This document shows positions 44,811 to 54,535 of a stretch of DNA of 64,000 nucleotides, piece after piece (within the stretch, counting starts at the first letter, position 1; every line of letters starts with the position of its first letter). Source of the DNA: Tenacibaculum sp. M341 (lineage in GTDB: Bacteria > Bacteroidota > Bacteroidia > Flavobacteriales > Flavobacteriaceae); assembly GCF_004337695.1 (NCBI RefSeq), contig NZ_SJXJ01000001.1, positions 62,001-126,000 on the forward strand. Direction: 5' to 3'. The notes under the pieces are model-generated. The model did not search any database. It saw only the letters and a program-made list of their open reading frames with translations, and was not told the origin of the DNA. Position numbers and translations under genes: made by a program.

Positions 44811-45545
44811 ATGATAAGAAAATCAAGAACAATAAAAGTGAAAAGCAATAAGTACGTAACTCCTAATATGAAAAGAATTGTTTTTGAAAGTAATGATATA
44901 CAACAGTTTTCTTCAGATTATAATGGTGCATATGTAAAATTAGTAGTTCCTGTAGAATCGAAAGGCTTTTTTAGTAAAACAAAAGTGAGACCTTATACGA
45001 TTCGTAGTATAGATAACGAAACTAAAGAACTGACAATGGATTTTGCAATTCATAAACCAGCGGGTCCGGCTACAAATTGGGCTTTAAATGCAGTTGTAGG
45101 AGATGAGATAAGTTTTATGGGACCAGGTCCTAAAAAGTTTCAAACTAATATTGAAGGCTGGTATCTTTTTGCAGCAGATATGTCTGCTATGCCAGCAGCT
45201 ATTGCTGCTATTGAGGAACTTCCAAAAAATTCAATAGGAGAGGTGTTTTTTGAAATTATAAGCAAAGAGGATGTGCAGGAATTTAATAAACCAGTAGGAG
45301 TAAATATTCATTGGTTGATTCATAAAGAGAATTCAGATAATGAACAATTAAAAGAAATACAGAAATTAGAAATTCCAGATTTAGCAAATGTTTTTGTAGC
45401 AGGAGAAATTGAAACAGTAAAACAGATTAAGCAATTTTTATTGAATGAGACAAAAGTTAAAAATGCTAATAATGTTTACATCAGCTCTTACTGGAAAATA
45501 GGAAAAACAGAGGAGGAGCATAAAAGAGCAAAAATGAAATTGTAG
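44811..45545 (+). CDS. siderophore-interacting protein (FAD-dependent ferric reductase, SIP family)
   Basis: A 244-residue cytoplasmic flavoprotein like ViuB/YqjH that reduces ferric siderophores to release iron. Family motifs: FAD-binding RPYTIRS, HKPAGPATNWA, GDEISFMGPGP, the ADMSAMPA region and a C-terminal YWKIGKTEEEHKRA. It stands alone on the plus strand with its own terminator; no siderophore transport genes are adjacent. Confidence 0.93.
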   Translation: MIRKSRTIKVKSNKYVTPNMKRIVFESNDIQQFSSDYNGAYVKLVVPVESKGFFSKTKVRPYTIRSIDNETKELTMDFAIHKPAGPATNWALNAVVGDEISFMGPGPKKFQTNIEGWYLFAADMSAMPAAIAAIEELPKNSIGEVFFEIISKEDVQEFNKPVGVNIHWLIHKENSDNEQLKEIQKLEIPDLANVFVAGEIETVKQIKQFLLNETKVKNANNVYISSYWKIGKTEEEHKRAKMKL

Positions 45546-45566
45546 TTATTGTTGATTTACAAAGAA

Positions 45567-45590
45567 AAAGCTCGGGAAACCCCGAGCTTT
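45567..45590. terminator. bidirectional terminator
   Basis: A perfect 10-base stem (AAAGCTCGGG with CCCGAGCTTT) and AAAC loop between the convergent siderophore-interacting and amidohydrolase genes. Confidence 0.85.
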
Positions 45591-45594
45591 CTAA

Positions 45595-46890
45595 CTATTG
45601 ATTTTTAAATTTATTACTGTATCGTTTCCAAAGTTTTGTTTGATGAGTTTCTAAACTCACTTTTCTTCCTTGGATAAAAGCATTAGATATTATATTCGTT
45701 CTCATATCTAAAGCATCTCCTTCAGAAATAAATAGTGTTGCATCTTTACCAGTTTCTAAAGTTCCAGCGAATTTATCAATTCCTAAAATCTTAGCATTGT
45801 TAGCAGTAATCAATTGCAAAGCTTTTTCTTTACCAAGTCCATAGGCACCATAAGTTCCTGCATAAAAAGGAATATTTCTAGCACTCATACGTTCCATATC
45901 ACCTTCCATACCTAAACCTACTAAAATACCTGCATCTACTAATATTTTAGCAGATCTAAAAGGCAAATCATAATCCTCATCTTCGTTATTAGGTAATCTG
46001 TGCGCTCTTTCTAAAACTACAGGAATGTTATTCGTTTTTAATAACTCAGTTACTTTTTCAGCACCATAAGCACGAACTAACACAATGTTTTTAATTTTTA
46101 AGTTTAAAAAAGTATTTACAGCATCAGTAATTGCCTTTTCACCATTTACATGAATAAATACCTTTTTTGTTCCTTTAAAAACATTTTCTAAAGCATCGTA
46201 CGGAAGATTTTTAGTAGATCTTTTACCAGAAAGATAGTTTTTAGCATTGGTGAAAAAATCAGTAAGTTTTGTAACCGATTTAGCATATTGCTTATTTGGT
46301 TTCATACCTCTATCTTCACCTAACCACCAACGACCTCTAGTAAAAGAAGAAGGCCAGTTAATGTGAATTGCATCATCGGTATTTATAGAAGCATCTTCCC
46401 AGTTCCAAGCATCTAATTGAACTACTGATGAAGTACCAGAAATAACTCCACCTCTAGGAGTGATTTGAGCAATTAATACTCCATTAGGACGCATTGATTC
46501 TACAACTTTACTCTCAGCATTGTAAGCAATAATACTTCTAATGTGAGGTAAATAAGAACCAATTTCATCAAAATCTCTTGTGGCTCTAACTGCATCAATT
46601 TCAGCTAAACCTAAAGAAGTATTGGCAGCTATTAAACCAGGATATACATGTTTTCCTATAGCATTTATAATGGTACCTTTTTGCTGACTAGCATCGGCTT
46701 TACCAATGTAGGTGATTTTTCCGTTAGAAAATACCAATAATGAATTTTCAATAACAGTACCATTACCAATATGAGCAGTGGCACCAACTATTGAATAATC
46801 TGAAGTTTGTTTTGCTCCAGGAGTTTGTTGTGCTCTAAGATTACTTACAAATAAGAAACTTAGTAATATTATATATAGTTGTTTTTTCAT
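45595..46890 (-). CDS. secreted amidohydrolase-like protein with degenerate metal site
   Basis: A 431-residue protein with a signal peptide ending LRAQ. It keeps the amidohydrolase/imidazolonepropionase-like layout: an N-terminal composite beta part (NGKITYIGKADA), a barrel, and a C-terminal AGTLETGKDATLFISEGD. The usual metal-binding HxH after the first strand is absent (GLIAANTSLG), so it is probably inactive or has a changed function. It starts two bases after the larger amidohydrolase gene ends and is presumably its partner. Confidence 0.87.
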   Translation of the reverse strand: MKKQLYIILLSFLFVSNLRAQQTPGAKQTSDYSIVGATAHIGNGTVIENSLLVFSNGKITYIGKADASQQKGTIINAIGKHVYPGLIAANTSLGLAEIDAVRATRDFDEIGSYLPHIRSIIAYNAESKVVESMRPNGVLIAQITPRGGVISGTSSVVQLDAWNWEDASINTDDAIHINWPSSFTRGRWWLGEDRGMKPNKQYAKSVTKLTDFFTNAKNYLSGKRSTKNLPYDALENVFKGTKKVFIHVNGEKAITDAVNTFLNLKIKNIVLVRAYGAEKVTELLKTNNIPVVLERAHRLPNNEDEDYDLPFRSAKILVDAGILVGLGMEGDMERMSARNIPFYAGTYGAYGLGKEKALQLITANNAKILGIDKFAGTLETGKDATLFISEGDALDMRTNIISNAFIQGRKVSLETHQTKLWKRYSNKFKNQ

Positions 46891-46892
46891 TT

Positions 46893-49874
46893 TTAATGAG
46901 TTTCGTGATTATGATGGTGATATTCAGACTCAGAATCACAGTGAAATAATCTTTTTGCTTTTCTAGATGGAGCTTGTGTAGGCGCACCACCATTTTTCTC
47001 TCTTAACATCATTTCTATAAGCTTTGCACGTTCTTGCTTAATAGCTTTTCTCTTTTCTTTGTCTTGTTTAAGATCAAAATAAATAGTACCATCAATAATA
47101 GTAGTTTCAGCTTTTGTATAAATTGATAAAGGATTTCCGTTCCAAACAACAATGTCTGCATCTTTACCAACCTTAATACTACCAGTTCTATCATCTAAAT
47201 GCAATAATTTAGCAGCATTAATAGTTACGGTATTCCAAGCTTCTTGTTCTGTTAAACCACCATATTTAACTGTTTTAGCAGCTTCTTGATTTAATCTTCT
47301 AGACATTTCAGCATCATCTGAATTTATAGCAACAACTACTCCTTGTCTGTGCATAATTGCAGCATTGTAAGGAATTGCATCAATTACTTCATATTTGTAA
47401 GCCCACCAATCGGCAAAGGTAGAACCACCAACACCATGTTCTTTCATTTTATCTGCAACTTTATAACCTTCTAAAATATGAGTGAATGTGTTAATGTTGA
47501 AGTTAAACTGTTCAGCAACTTTCATTAACATGTTTATTTCTGATTGCACATAAGAGTGACAAGAAATAAAACGTTCTTTGTTAATTATTTCAGCTAATGT
47601 TTCTAACTCAATATCTTTTCTGTAAGGCTGACCGCTTTTCTTTTTAGCATCATATTCTTTAGCTCTTTGGAAGTAATCAATATACACTTGCTCAACTCCC
47701 ATACGAGTTTGTGGAAAACGAACTGTTTGTGCATCTCCCCAGTTAGATTGCTTTACATTTTCTCCAAGAGCAAATTTGATAAACTTAGGAGTGTTATCAT
47801 AAATCATATTTTCAGCACTTTCTCCCCATTTTAATTTAAGGATAGCTGAACGACCACCAATAGGATTGGCAGAACCGTGTAGTACTTGAATAGAAGTTAC
47901 TCCTCCTGCTAAGTTTCTGTAAATATTTATATCATCCGGATTTACTACATCTTCAATAGTAACTTCAGCAGTCGAATTGTGTCCCGATTCATTTACGGCA
48001 GCTGTAGCGATGTGTGAATGTTCATCAATAATTCCAGCTGTCACATATTTGTTGGTTCCATCTATAACTTTTGCACCACCACTAGATAAATTGTTACCTA
48101 TTTTAGCAATCTTTCCATTTTTAATAAGTACATCAGTATTTTTTAAAACACTTTCGTTTTCTCCAGTCCAAACAGTAGCATTCTTAATTAAAATAGTTTC
48201 TTTTGAAGGCTTAGTAAAGTTTCCAAATCCAACATTAGGATAACTAATTGGTAGTACAGTGACTTTTTGATCTTTTGATTTCTTGTTTTTTGTAGCATCT
48301 TCTGCAGCTACAGAAGTAGACCAAGTAATATCATTACCAAGATGATCTTTTCCAGTGCCAGAAAATACTTTTATATCAGCTTTATCAACAAATCCAGATA
48401 AACGAGTAAAAGTATCGTTTTCATTAATAGTTAACTGTAACCAATTGTCTTTAAAAGAAAAGTTTGATTTTAGTTTTTTATCATTTAAAGAAACTGAAGC
48501 CTTTTGCTTTTTACCTTTACCAGTAATTTTTAAATCATAATTTTTACCATTTACAGTTAAATTATAATTTCCAGATAGGTTTTTAATATTCATATCATTT
48601 ACGATATGTTTTTCACCTTGTACCCAGTTTTCGAATAAAGTAGTTTTACTATCAAAAATATCTCCAGAAGTAATTAAGAAATTAGCAAAACTTCCATTGT
48701 TAAGATTTCCTATTTTATTGTTTCCTAAAATTTTAGCAGGAATAGTAGTCAAGGTTTCTAATGCTTTGGTACTACTTAAACCATGTTTGATAGCTTTCTG
48801 AATGTTTTTATGAAAGCTTTGTAGCGATTTAAGTTTATGAGTTGTTAAGGCAAAAGGAACATTGTTTTTAGCTAACAAAGCTGGGTTAGAAGGTTCTTGG
48901 TTCCATTTACGCATGTCTCTTAAAGAAACAATTTCTGTAGCAAACTTATCGCTTACATCATATGCTTTTCTGTAATCAATAGGAATGATAAAAGTTGCAT
49001 TGGTGTTTTTTATAGCGTTGATGCGTTCAAATTCATCACCACCCCCTAAAATAGTATACTGTATTCCAAATTCATCACCAACTTTGTCTGCACGCAAAGC
49101 ATTCATGCTGCTACCTGCGTTAAAAATTTGAGGTAATGTTTTGTTTTTATTAACCGCCTCTAAAGACCAATCAGTATTTTTAGCATTTCCTTTTGAGTAC
49201 CAATCAGCATCAAGATATGTTTGTCTTAACAAAGCCATAGCTCCCATTAAAGAAGTTGGATATCCTTGAGTTGATTTTTTACTTTTTTTAAACGATAAAT
49301 GATTGGTAGTTTGTTTATCTAAAATTCTATAAGCATCATTAGCATTTGTGTTTAGAGAAACTAATACTGCATTACCTTGCATAATTCCGTCTTCAAGATG
49401 CGTATTAACCGTACCAAAACCGATATCTAATAATTCTTTTGCTTTTTTAGCGTCAAAATTAAATTCACTGATAGGATTTGTTTCAGGACGAATATGATCA
49501 TTCCAGTAATAACCAACTCTTGTAGCATCATATTGAGGTGCACTTCTAAAGCCTCCACCTTGATCACCTTTTGGCGAAGCTATTCCAAAATTAGAATAGG
49601 TTTCAACAAATGAAGGGTATATAAATTTCCCTTTTAAATCAATAATTTGAGCTTCTTTCGGAATTGTAACTTTTCTTCCTGAATTAACAACTTTACCATC
49701 TTTAATAAGTAATGTAGCTTTGTTAATTTTTTGCGTGGGAGTTACATAAATAGTAGCGTTTGTAAAAGCATATGTAGTGCTTTTAGTAGTTTTTACTCCT
49801 GTATTAGTTGGAAAGTATTCTTGAGAATACCCTACACTAATGCACAGCAGTAACATTAGTAAAATTTGTTTCAT
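46893..49874 (-). CDS. periplasmic double amidohydrolase with His-rich tail
   Basis: A 993-residue protein with a signal peptide ending GYSQ and two amidohydrolase-like halves. The N-terminal half (about 25-430) has lost the metal residues (FVETYSNFG). A linker beta domain (about 430-560) joins it to the C-terminal half, which keeps a plausible binuclear site: GIIDEHSHI, CHSYVQSEI, THILEGYK and NSDDAEMSR. The C-terminus carries a natural His-rich stretch (YHHHNHETH). The substrate is unknown; related proteins act on cyclic amides and dipeptides. It forms an operon with the 431-residue partner. Confidence 0.9.
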   Translation of the reverse strand: MKQILLMLLLCISVGYSQEYFPTNTGVKTTKSTTYAFTNATIYVTPTQKINKATLLIKDGKVVNSGRKVTIPKEAQIIDLKGKFIYPSFVETYSNFGIASPKGDQGGGFRSAPQYDATRVGYYWNDHIRPETNPISEFNFDAKKAKELLDIGFGTVNTHLEDGIMQGNAVLVSLNTNANDAYRILDKQTTNHLSFKKSKKSTQGYPTSLMGAMALLRQTYLDADWYSKGNAKNTDWSLEAVNKNKTLPQIFNAGSSMNALRADKVGDEFGIQYTILGGGDEFERINAIKNTNATFIIPIDYRKAYDVSDKFATEIVSLRDMRKWNQEPSNPALLAKNNVPFALTTHKLKSLQSFHKNIQKAIKHGLSSTKALETLTTIPAKILGNNKIGNLNNGSFANFLITSGDIFDSKTTLFENWVQGEKHIVNDMNIKNLSGNYNLTVNGKNYDLKITGKGKKQKASVSLNDKKLKSNFSFKDNWLQLTINENDTFTRLSGFVDKADIKVFSGTGKDHLGNDITWSTSVAAEDATKNKKSKDQKVTVLPISYPNVGFGNFTKPSKETILIKNATVWTGENESVLKNTDVLIKNGKIAKIGNNLSSGGAKVIDGTNKYVTAGIIDEHSHIATAAVNESGHNSTAEVTIEDVVNPDDINIYRNLAGGVTSIQVLHGSANPIGGRSAILKLKWGESAENMIYDNTPKFIKFALGENVKQSNWGDAQTVRFPQTRMGVEQVYIDYFQRAKEYDAKKKSGQPYRKDIELETLAEIINKERFISCHSYVQSEINMLMKVAEQFNFNINTFTHILEGYKVADKMKEHGVGGSTFADWWAYKYEVIDAIPYNAAIMHRQGVVVAINSDDAEMSRRLNQEAAKTVKYGGLTEQEAWNTVTINAAKLLHLDDRTGSIKVGKDADIVVWNGNPLSIYTKAETTIIDGTIYFDLKQDKEKRKAIKQERAKLIEMMLREKNGGAPTQAPSRKAKRLFHCDSESEYHHHNHETH

Positions 49875-50003
49875 TATGGTTTAATTGAATTGAGGCTAAA
49901 AATATTCAATATTATCGATAATGAATTTCCTTTAACATAATATTAAGATTTGGTTTTCAATTTATGGTTGAAAATTGATAGTGAAATATTTAGTTCAAGA
50001 AGT

Positions 50004-51062
50004 TTATTGAATTATCATTTTACTAATTTTATTATTTCCTGATAACCAGGCGGTGTTTGAATCGACAAATTGAATACTATAAAAAGGTTTATCAGAAACT
50101 TGTTTCCAATTTTCTCCTCCGTTTTTAGAAAAAGAAATTCCTGTTTTACCCACAGCAAAAACTTCTTTTCCGTTTGAGTTTGGAACGTATTGTACACAGC
50201 TTTTATAGTTTGGATTCTCATTATCTGCTATTACTTGCCATGTTTGTCCACCATCGTTGGTAATTATTTTATTTTTACAATTGTCGTCTGGTTTAGAAAA
50301 ATCGCCACCAATGGCAATTCCTTCTTTTGGGTTGAAAAAGTCAACAGAGTATATTCCTTGTGGACCATTACCTTGTACAATCGGAGTATCATAAATATTC
50401 CACGTTTCACCTTTGTCTGTTGATTTTAAAATTCTAGATTTTTTTCCTCCTGAACCTATCCAAACAGTACTTCCTAAAATTTCAATATTTGTATTACTCG
50501 CCGCAAAAAAAGCTTCTCCTTCAACAAATTTAGGAAGTGAATTACAATCAGTTTTTTTCCACGTATTACCTCCATCTTTAGTCATAATTACAGAAGGACA
50601 ATCTTCTATAGGGTCACCCACTGCAATTCCGTGTAAAGCATCATCAAAAAAGTGCATGCTATCATAAAACACCTTTTCGTGTTCTTCTTTATAAACTAAT
50701 TCATATTGTAAGTTTGAATTATTTTGTAACGGTATTTTATATAACAAAGCAGGATTACCAATAGATAGTATAAATAAAGCTTTGTTGTTGTAAGAAATAC
50801 TTCTAAAATGAGGCGTGTTATTCAGTGAATCTTTGATAATTATTTGACTCCAATTCTTTCCTCCATTCAAAGTCATACCAACTTTTCCATTAGATCCTGC
50901 ATAGAATAAGGTGTCTTTATGCAGCGTTTTAATGGCACGTATGCTTGTACTGTCTTTAAAAAAATCATTAATTACAACAGATTCAATATTTCTAGTAGTA
51001 CTCTTTTTAGTACAATTAAATAATAAAATTAGAAGGCATGCAATTATGGAAAAACGTTTCAT
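50004..51062 (-). CDS. BNR/YCF48-like beta-propeller lipoprotein
   Basis: A 352-residue lipoprotein (FNC, Cys17) with repeated SxDxGxxW boxes (MTLNGGKNWSQ, MTKDGGNTWKK, KSTDKGETWNI, TNDGGQTWQV, SKNGGENWKQ) typical of sialidase-type Asp boxes and the YCF48 family. It forms a periplasmic propeller; the role is unknown and the sequence shows no sialidase catalytic set. It is divergent from the second patatin. Confidence 0.88.
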   Translation of the reverse strand: MKRFSIIACLLILLFNCTKKSTTRNIESVVINDFFKDSTSIRAIKTLHKDTLFYAGSNGKVGMTLNGGKNWSQIIIKDSLNNTPHFRSISYNNKALFILSIGNPALLYKIPLQNNSNLQYELVYKEEHEKVFYDSMHFFDDALHGIAVGDPIEDCPSVIMTKDGGNTWKKTDCNSLPKFVEGEAFFAASNTNIEILGSTVWIGSGGKKSRILKSTDKGETWNIYDTPIVQGNGPQGIYSVDFFNPKEGIAIGGDFSKPDDNCKNKIITNDGGQTWQVIADNENPNYKSCVQYVPNSNGKEVFAVGKTGISFSKNGGENWKQVSDKPFYSIQFVDSNTAWLSGNNKISKMIIQ

Positions 51063-51101
51063 TTTTTTAATACTTTTACAGAACTAAATTAGTTAAATTC
51101 G

Positions 51102-52052
51102 ATGAAAAAAGCGTTGGTAATTTCTGGAGGAGGCAGTAAAGGGGCATTTGCTGGTGGTGTTGTTGAGTTTTTAATGAAAGAACAAAAGAGAGAATACGAT
51201 TTATTTGTAGGTACATCTACAGGTAGTTTAATGGTGTCGCATTTGGCTGTAGGTATGGTTGATGAATTGAAAATGTTATACACCAACGTAAAACAGCGTA
51301 GCATTTTTAGTAACAATCCGTTTAAAATAAAAAAAGTACATGGAGTTAAGGTAATTTCTATTAGACATAGAAATACTTTTTGGAATTTACTAAATGGAAG
51401 AAAAACTTTTGGAGAAAGTAAGAATCTCAGAAAATTGATACGTGCCAATGTAACTCCAAAAATGTTTGAAATTATTAAAGATCAAAATAAAGAAGTAGTT
51501 GTAACGGTATCTAACTTAACAGCCAACCAAATAGAATATAAATCGATTTTAGATTGTACTTACGACGATTTTTGTGATTGGATTTGGGGTTCTTGTAACT
51601 ATGTTCCTTTTATGAGTTTGCTAGAAAAAAATGGTTGCCAATATGCTGATGGTGGTTTTGGTTGTTTAGTTCCAATTAGAGAAGCTATCAAGAGAGGTGC
51701 AAAAGAAGTAGATGCAATTATTTTAGAAACAGAAGTAAATCAAATAAATAGAATGCCTTCTAAGAATCCATTTTCATTAATGCTAGATGTCTTTGGGTTT
51801 ATGTTAGAACATGTTGAAAAACATAATGTTACCATTGGAAAACTTTCAGCTAAATACCAAGATGTAAAACTAAATTTATATTATACACCAACTGTACTTA
51901 CTACAAATTCATTGGTTTTTGATAAAGAACAAATGAGAGGTTGGTGGAAGCAAGGTTATGAATATGCTAAAATGAAAGAACTATCGTTGATGAATGATTT
52001 TCGACCTGATTTAGTAGATAAAGAGGATAGCCTTGATCAACAATTACAGTAA
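51102..52052 (+). CDS. patatin-like phospholipase (canonical motifs)
   Basis: A 316-residue cytoplasmic patatin with the oxyanion loop SGGGSKGAFAGG, GTSTG nucleophile elbow (Ser39) and YADGGFG (Asp183), all canonical, unlike the patatin at 6617. The protein is longer, with a helical C-terminus. It shares a 39-base divergent gap with the propeller lipoprotein and is followed 72 bases later by the DUF72 gene. Confidence 0.93.
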   Translation: MKKALVISGGGSKGAFAGGVVEFLMKEQKREYDLFVGTSTGSLMVSHLAVGMVDELKMLYTNVKQRSIFSNNPFKIKKVHGVKVISIRHRNTFWNLLNGRKTFGESKNLRKLIRANVTPKMFEIIKDQNKEVVVTVSNLTANQIEYKSILDCTYDDFCDWIWGSCNYVPFMSLLEKNGCQYADGGFGCLVPIREAIKRGAKEVDAIILETEVNQINRMPSKNPFSLMLDVFGFMLEHVEKHNVTIGKLSAKYQDVKLNLYYTPTVLTTNSLVFDKEQMRGWWKQGYEYAKMKELSLMNDFRPDLVDKEDSLDQQLQ

Positions 52053-52124
52053 GTTATAGAAATCAGTATGTAGTTTTTTAGTTGACAGTAAAAAGTCAAT
52101 AACTAATACCCCAATAGTAAAACA

Positions 52125-53012
52125 ATGAAATTCGGAAAGGTAGAACATCCAGAAGTTATAGATTTTACAATGCCTGATACGCACGTAAAAACAAAAGAAG
52201 TATTATCGAAGGTAAAAGAGGAAACACCACTTTCGGTGTATGTTGGGTGCGCAAAATGGAATAAAGCTGATTTAAAAGGTTTTTATCCTAGAGGAACCAA
52301 GGATGAGTTGGTTTATTATTCGAATCAATTTAATTCTATTGAATTGAATGCTACTTTTTACAGACAATTTCCTCCTGAACAATTTGAAAAATGGAAGAAT
52401 AAAACTCCAGAAGGCTTTAAGTTTTTTCCGAAGTTAACTCAAGATATTAGTCATTGGAAACGATTAGAGGGTGTGGCTGATTCGGTAAATTATTATTTAG
52501 AAGCAGCTTCTAGATTAGAAGAAAAGTTAGGAACTATTTTTTTACAATTACATGCAAATTTTGGACCTCAAAATTTTGATAGACTTCAGAATTTTGTGGA
52601 AAGTTGGCCTAAAGACATACCTTTAACTGTAGAATGTCGTCATACAGATTGGTTTACAGATCCAGAAATTTCAAAAGATTTTTACGATTTGTTAGAAGAA
52701 AACAATGTTTCTAATACTCTTGTTGATACCGCTGGAAGACGAGATATGATGCACATGAGATTAACCAAAAACGAAGCTTTTATTAGATATGTAGGAGCTA
52801 ATCATCCGTCAGATTATCAAAGATTAGATGATTGGGTGAAGCGTTTATCTGAATGGGTAAAATTAGGCTTGAGAAATATTCACTTTTTTGTACACCAGAA
52901 TTTAGAAGTAGAATCTCCATTATTAGCGGCATATTTTATTGAAAATTTAAATAAAGAGTTAGGTATTCAGTTAAAAGTACCAAATCAGGAACAACAACAA
53001 ACATTATTTTGA
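52125..53012 (+). CDS. DUF72 domain-containing protein (YecE-like)
   Basis: A 295-residue TIM-barrel-like protein of the DUF72/YecE family, with VYVGCAKWNKADLKGFYPRG, YYSNQFNSIELNATFYR, FFPKLTQDISH, FLQLHANFGPQN, VECRHTDWF and IHFFVHQNLEVESP. The function is unknown. Its TGA overlaps the TTG start of the methyltransferase gene by three bases, implying translational coupling. Confidence 0.93.
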   Translation: MKFGKVEHPEVIDFTMPDTHVKTKEVLSKVKEETPLSVYVGCAKWNKADLKGFYPRGTKDELVYYSNQFNSIELNATFYRQFPPEQFEKWKNKTPEGFKFFPKLTQDISHWKRLEGVADSVNYYLEAASRLEEKLGTIFLQLHANFGPQNFDRLQNFVESWPKDIPLTVECRHTDWFTDPEISKDFYDLLEENNVSNTLVDTAGRRDMMHMRLTKNEAFIRYVGANHPSDYQRLDDWVKRLSEWVKLGLRNIHFFVHQNLEVESPLLAAYFIENLNKELGIQLKVPNQEQQQTLF

Positions 53013-53593
53013 ATAGTTTAGAGCACATTGGTAATGTAGATATTTACTTGCTTGATCAAATTTTAAAAAGTAGATATGCAGAAGGACAGACAATTTTAGA
53101 TGCAGGTTGTGGACTTGGAAGAAATTTAAAATGGTTTACTACTCAGAATTTTGATCTGTATGGAGTTGATTTAAATGAAGAAGCGTTAGATTTTGTAGTA
53201 CAAATATATCCGTCAGTTAAAATTTCAAAAACCAAATTAGAGTCTTTACACTTTGAAAATGAAAAATTTGATCATGTAATTTGTTCAGCGGTTTTGCATT
53301 TTGCTGAAAATGAAAATCATTTTTTATCTATGTTTTCAGAATTAATAAGAGTTTTAAAGCCTGGAGGTTCTCTATTTATTAGGATGACCACAGATATAGG
53401 AGTAGCTGATACCATTAGTAACAATAAAAATGGTGTGTACGATTTGAAAGATGGTTCGTCACGTTTTTTAATCAAAAGAGAATTACTTTCAAATCTTATG
53501 GTAAAATATAATTTACAACTAATAGAGCCTTTTAAAACTACAGTAGTCGAAGATTTAAGAAGCATGGCAACTATTGTACTTCAAAAGTTTTAG
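53009..53593 (+). CDS. class I SAM-dependent methyltransferase
   Basis: A 194-residue methyltransferase: motif I ILDAGCGLGRNLKWF, acidic loop LYGVDLNEEALDF, HVICSAVLHFAEN (motif IV) and LIRVLKPGGSLFIRM. The substrate is unknown. The start is the TTG at 53009, overlapping the DUF72 stop; no ATG occurs before motif I. The gene pair suggests a shared process. Confidence 0.88.
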   Translation: MNSLEHIGNVDIYLLDQILKSRYAEGQTILDAGCGLGRNLKWFTTQNFDLYGVDLNEEALDFVVQIYPSVKISKTKLESLHFENEKFDHVICSAVLHFAENENHFLSMFSELIRVLKPGGSLFIRMTTDIGVADTISNNKNGVYDLKDGSSRFLIKRELLSNLMVKYNLQLIEPFKTTVVEDLRSMATIVLQKF

Positions 53594-53636
53594 AGATTGA
53601 AAAGAGAAACATTGATCAGCTTTATTTGATGTGGTA

Positions 53637-54452
53637 TCACCACCAAACTACAAAAAACTTAAAAATCATTCCGTTGGGCTTTTTCATCCAGCACATAGGA
53701 GCATATTCTTCCTCTAAAAAAACAGATGATTGCTTACTAAACTCCTCAAAATTTAACCAATTAACATTGCTGTGTGGTTGTATCAACCAGTTATGCTTTG
53801 TGGGAACAAAAAATTTGCAATTGTTGTATTGAGATAATTCATTCCTATAAATATAAAATCCAGAAATACAGTCGTTGTTAATTAAAGGGAAGTTTTTATT
53901 AATATCATTTAAATGAGGAAATAATTGTGCCTTGAAATATACTTTTTGAATGATTTTGTCAGTATCAATGTTTTTCTTTTTAAGAAGTTCTTGTGTTTTT
54001 GCATGATACAACATTGGAAGTTGTTTGCTTACTAGCTTATCATATTTCATATCAAAACTATCCCTTCTGTTTGGACCAATCCAATGCTCAATTTCAGAAT
54101 TTCCTACAGAATTATCGTATAAATAGAATTTATAAATTATTTCTAAATGAATTGGAATATTGTTTTCTAATAAAATACAATCTAATTCACCTAGCGTAAT
54201 TTTTTCATCTTGAATTTGAACATTCTCAAGTAAAATTTCAATATTATTATATTCAGAAAGCTGATTGATAACAAATTTTTCCACTAATTTACCCAATCGT
54301 AACTTTTGATTAATTGAAATAGCAAACTGTTCTTTTTCAAAAAATGTATAATCACTATTTAGTAATTGTTCGTTCAGCATACCTTTCCATAAGAAATTAG
54401 TTGCCAAAAAACCTTGGTATTGTAACTGAAGTTCTTTCTCTTTAAATGTCAT
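53637..54452 (-). CDS. DUF1853 family protein
   Basis: A 271-residue protein with the DUF1853 signature: LGELDCILLENNIPIHLEI followed by KFYLYD, WIGPNRRDSFDMKYDKLVSKQ and a C-terminal WLIQPHSNVNW/WMKKPNG. The ELD..HLEI..K spacing resembles a PD-(D/E)xK nuclease core. It faces the methyltransferase gene tail to tail and is divergent from the VWA gene. Confidence 0.85.
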   Translation of the reverse strand: MTFKEKELQLQYQGFLATNFLWKGMLNEQLLNSDYTFFEKEQFAISINQKLRLGKLVEKFVINQLSEYNNIEILLENVQIQDEKITLGELDCILLENNIPIHLEIIYKFYLYDNSVGNSEIEHWIGPNRRDSFDMKYDKLVSKQLPMLYHAKTQELLKKKNIDTDKIIQKVYFKAQLFPHLNDINKNFPLINNDCISGFYIYRNELSQYNNCKFFVPTKHNWLIQPHSNVNWLNFEEFSKQSSVFLEEEYAPMCWMKKPNGMIFKFFVVWW

Positions 54453-54503
54453 TTATTATTTATAATGATTCTACGATAAGATCAATTTATAATCTAATGT
54501 TGG

Positions 54504-54533
54504 TATAAAAATACAAATAACCGTATTTTTATA
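54504..54533. promoter_or_regulatory. 11-base dyad next to the VWA start codon
   Basis: TATAAAAATAC and GTATTTTTATA form a perfect inverted repeat with an 8-base spacer, ending two bases before the ATG at 54536. It is an operator or leader-hairpin candidate for the VWA/AAA+ pair. Confidence 0.55.
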
Positions 54534-54535
54534 GT

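Noticed and set aside
46893-46940. His-rich C-terminus as a cloning tag
   Set aside because: The residues are interspersed (YHHHNHETH), the codons fit the gene, and no vector sequence is nearby; it is a natural tail.
47977-48540. plus-strand frames within the large amidohydrolase
   Set aside because: These are shadows of the clear minus-strand gene, with no recognisable motifs or spacing of their own.
53626-53832. plus-strand 68-codon frame after the methyltransferase
   Set aside because: It lies opposite the DUF1853 gene, whose family motifs make the minus strand the real coding strand.
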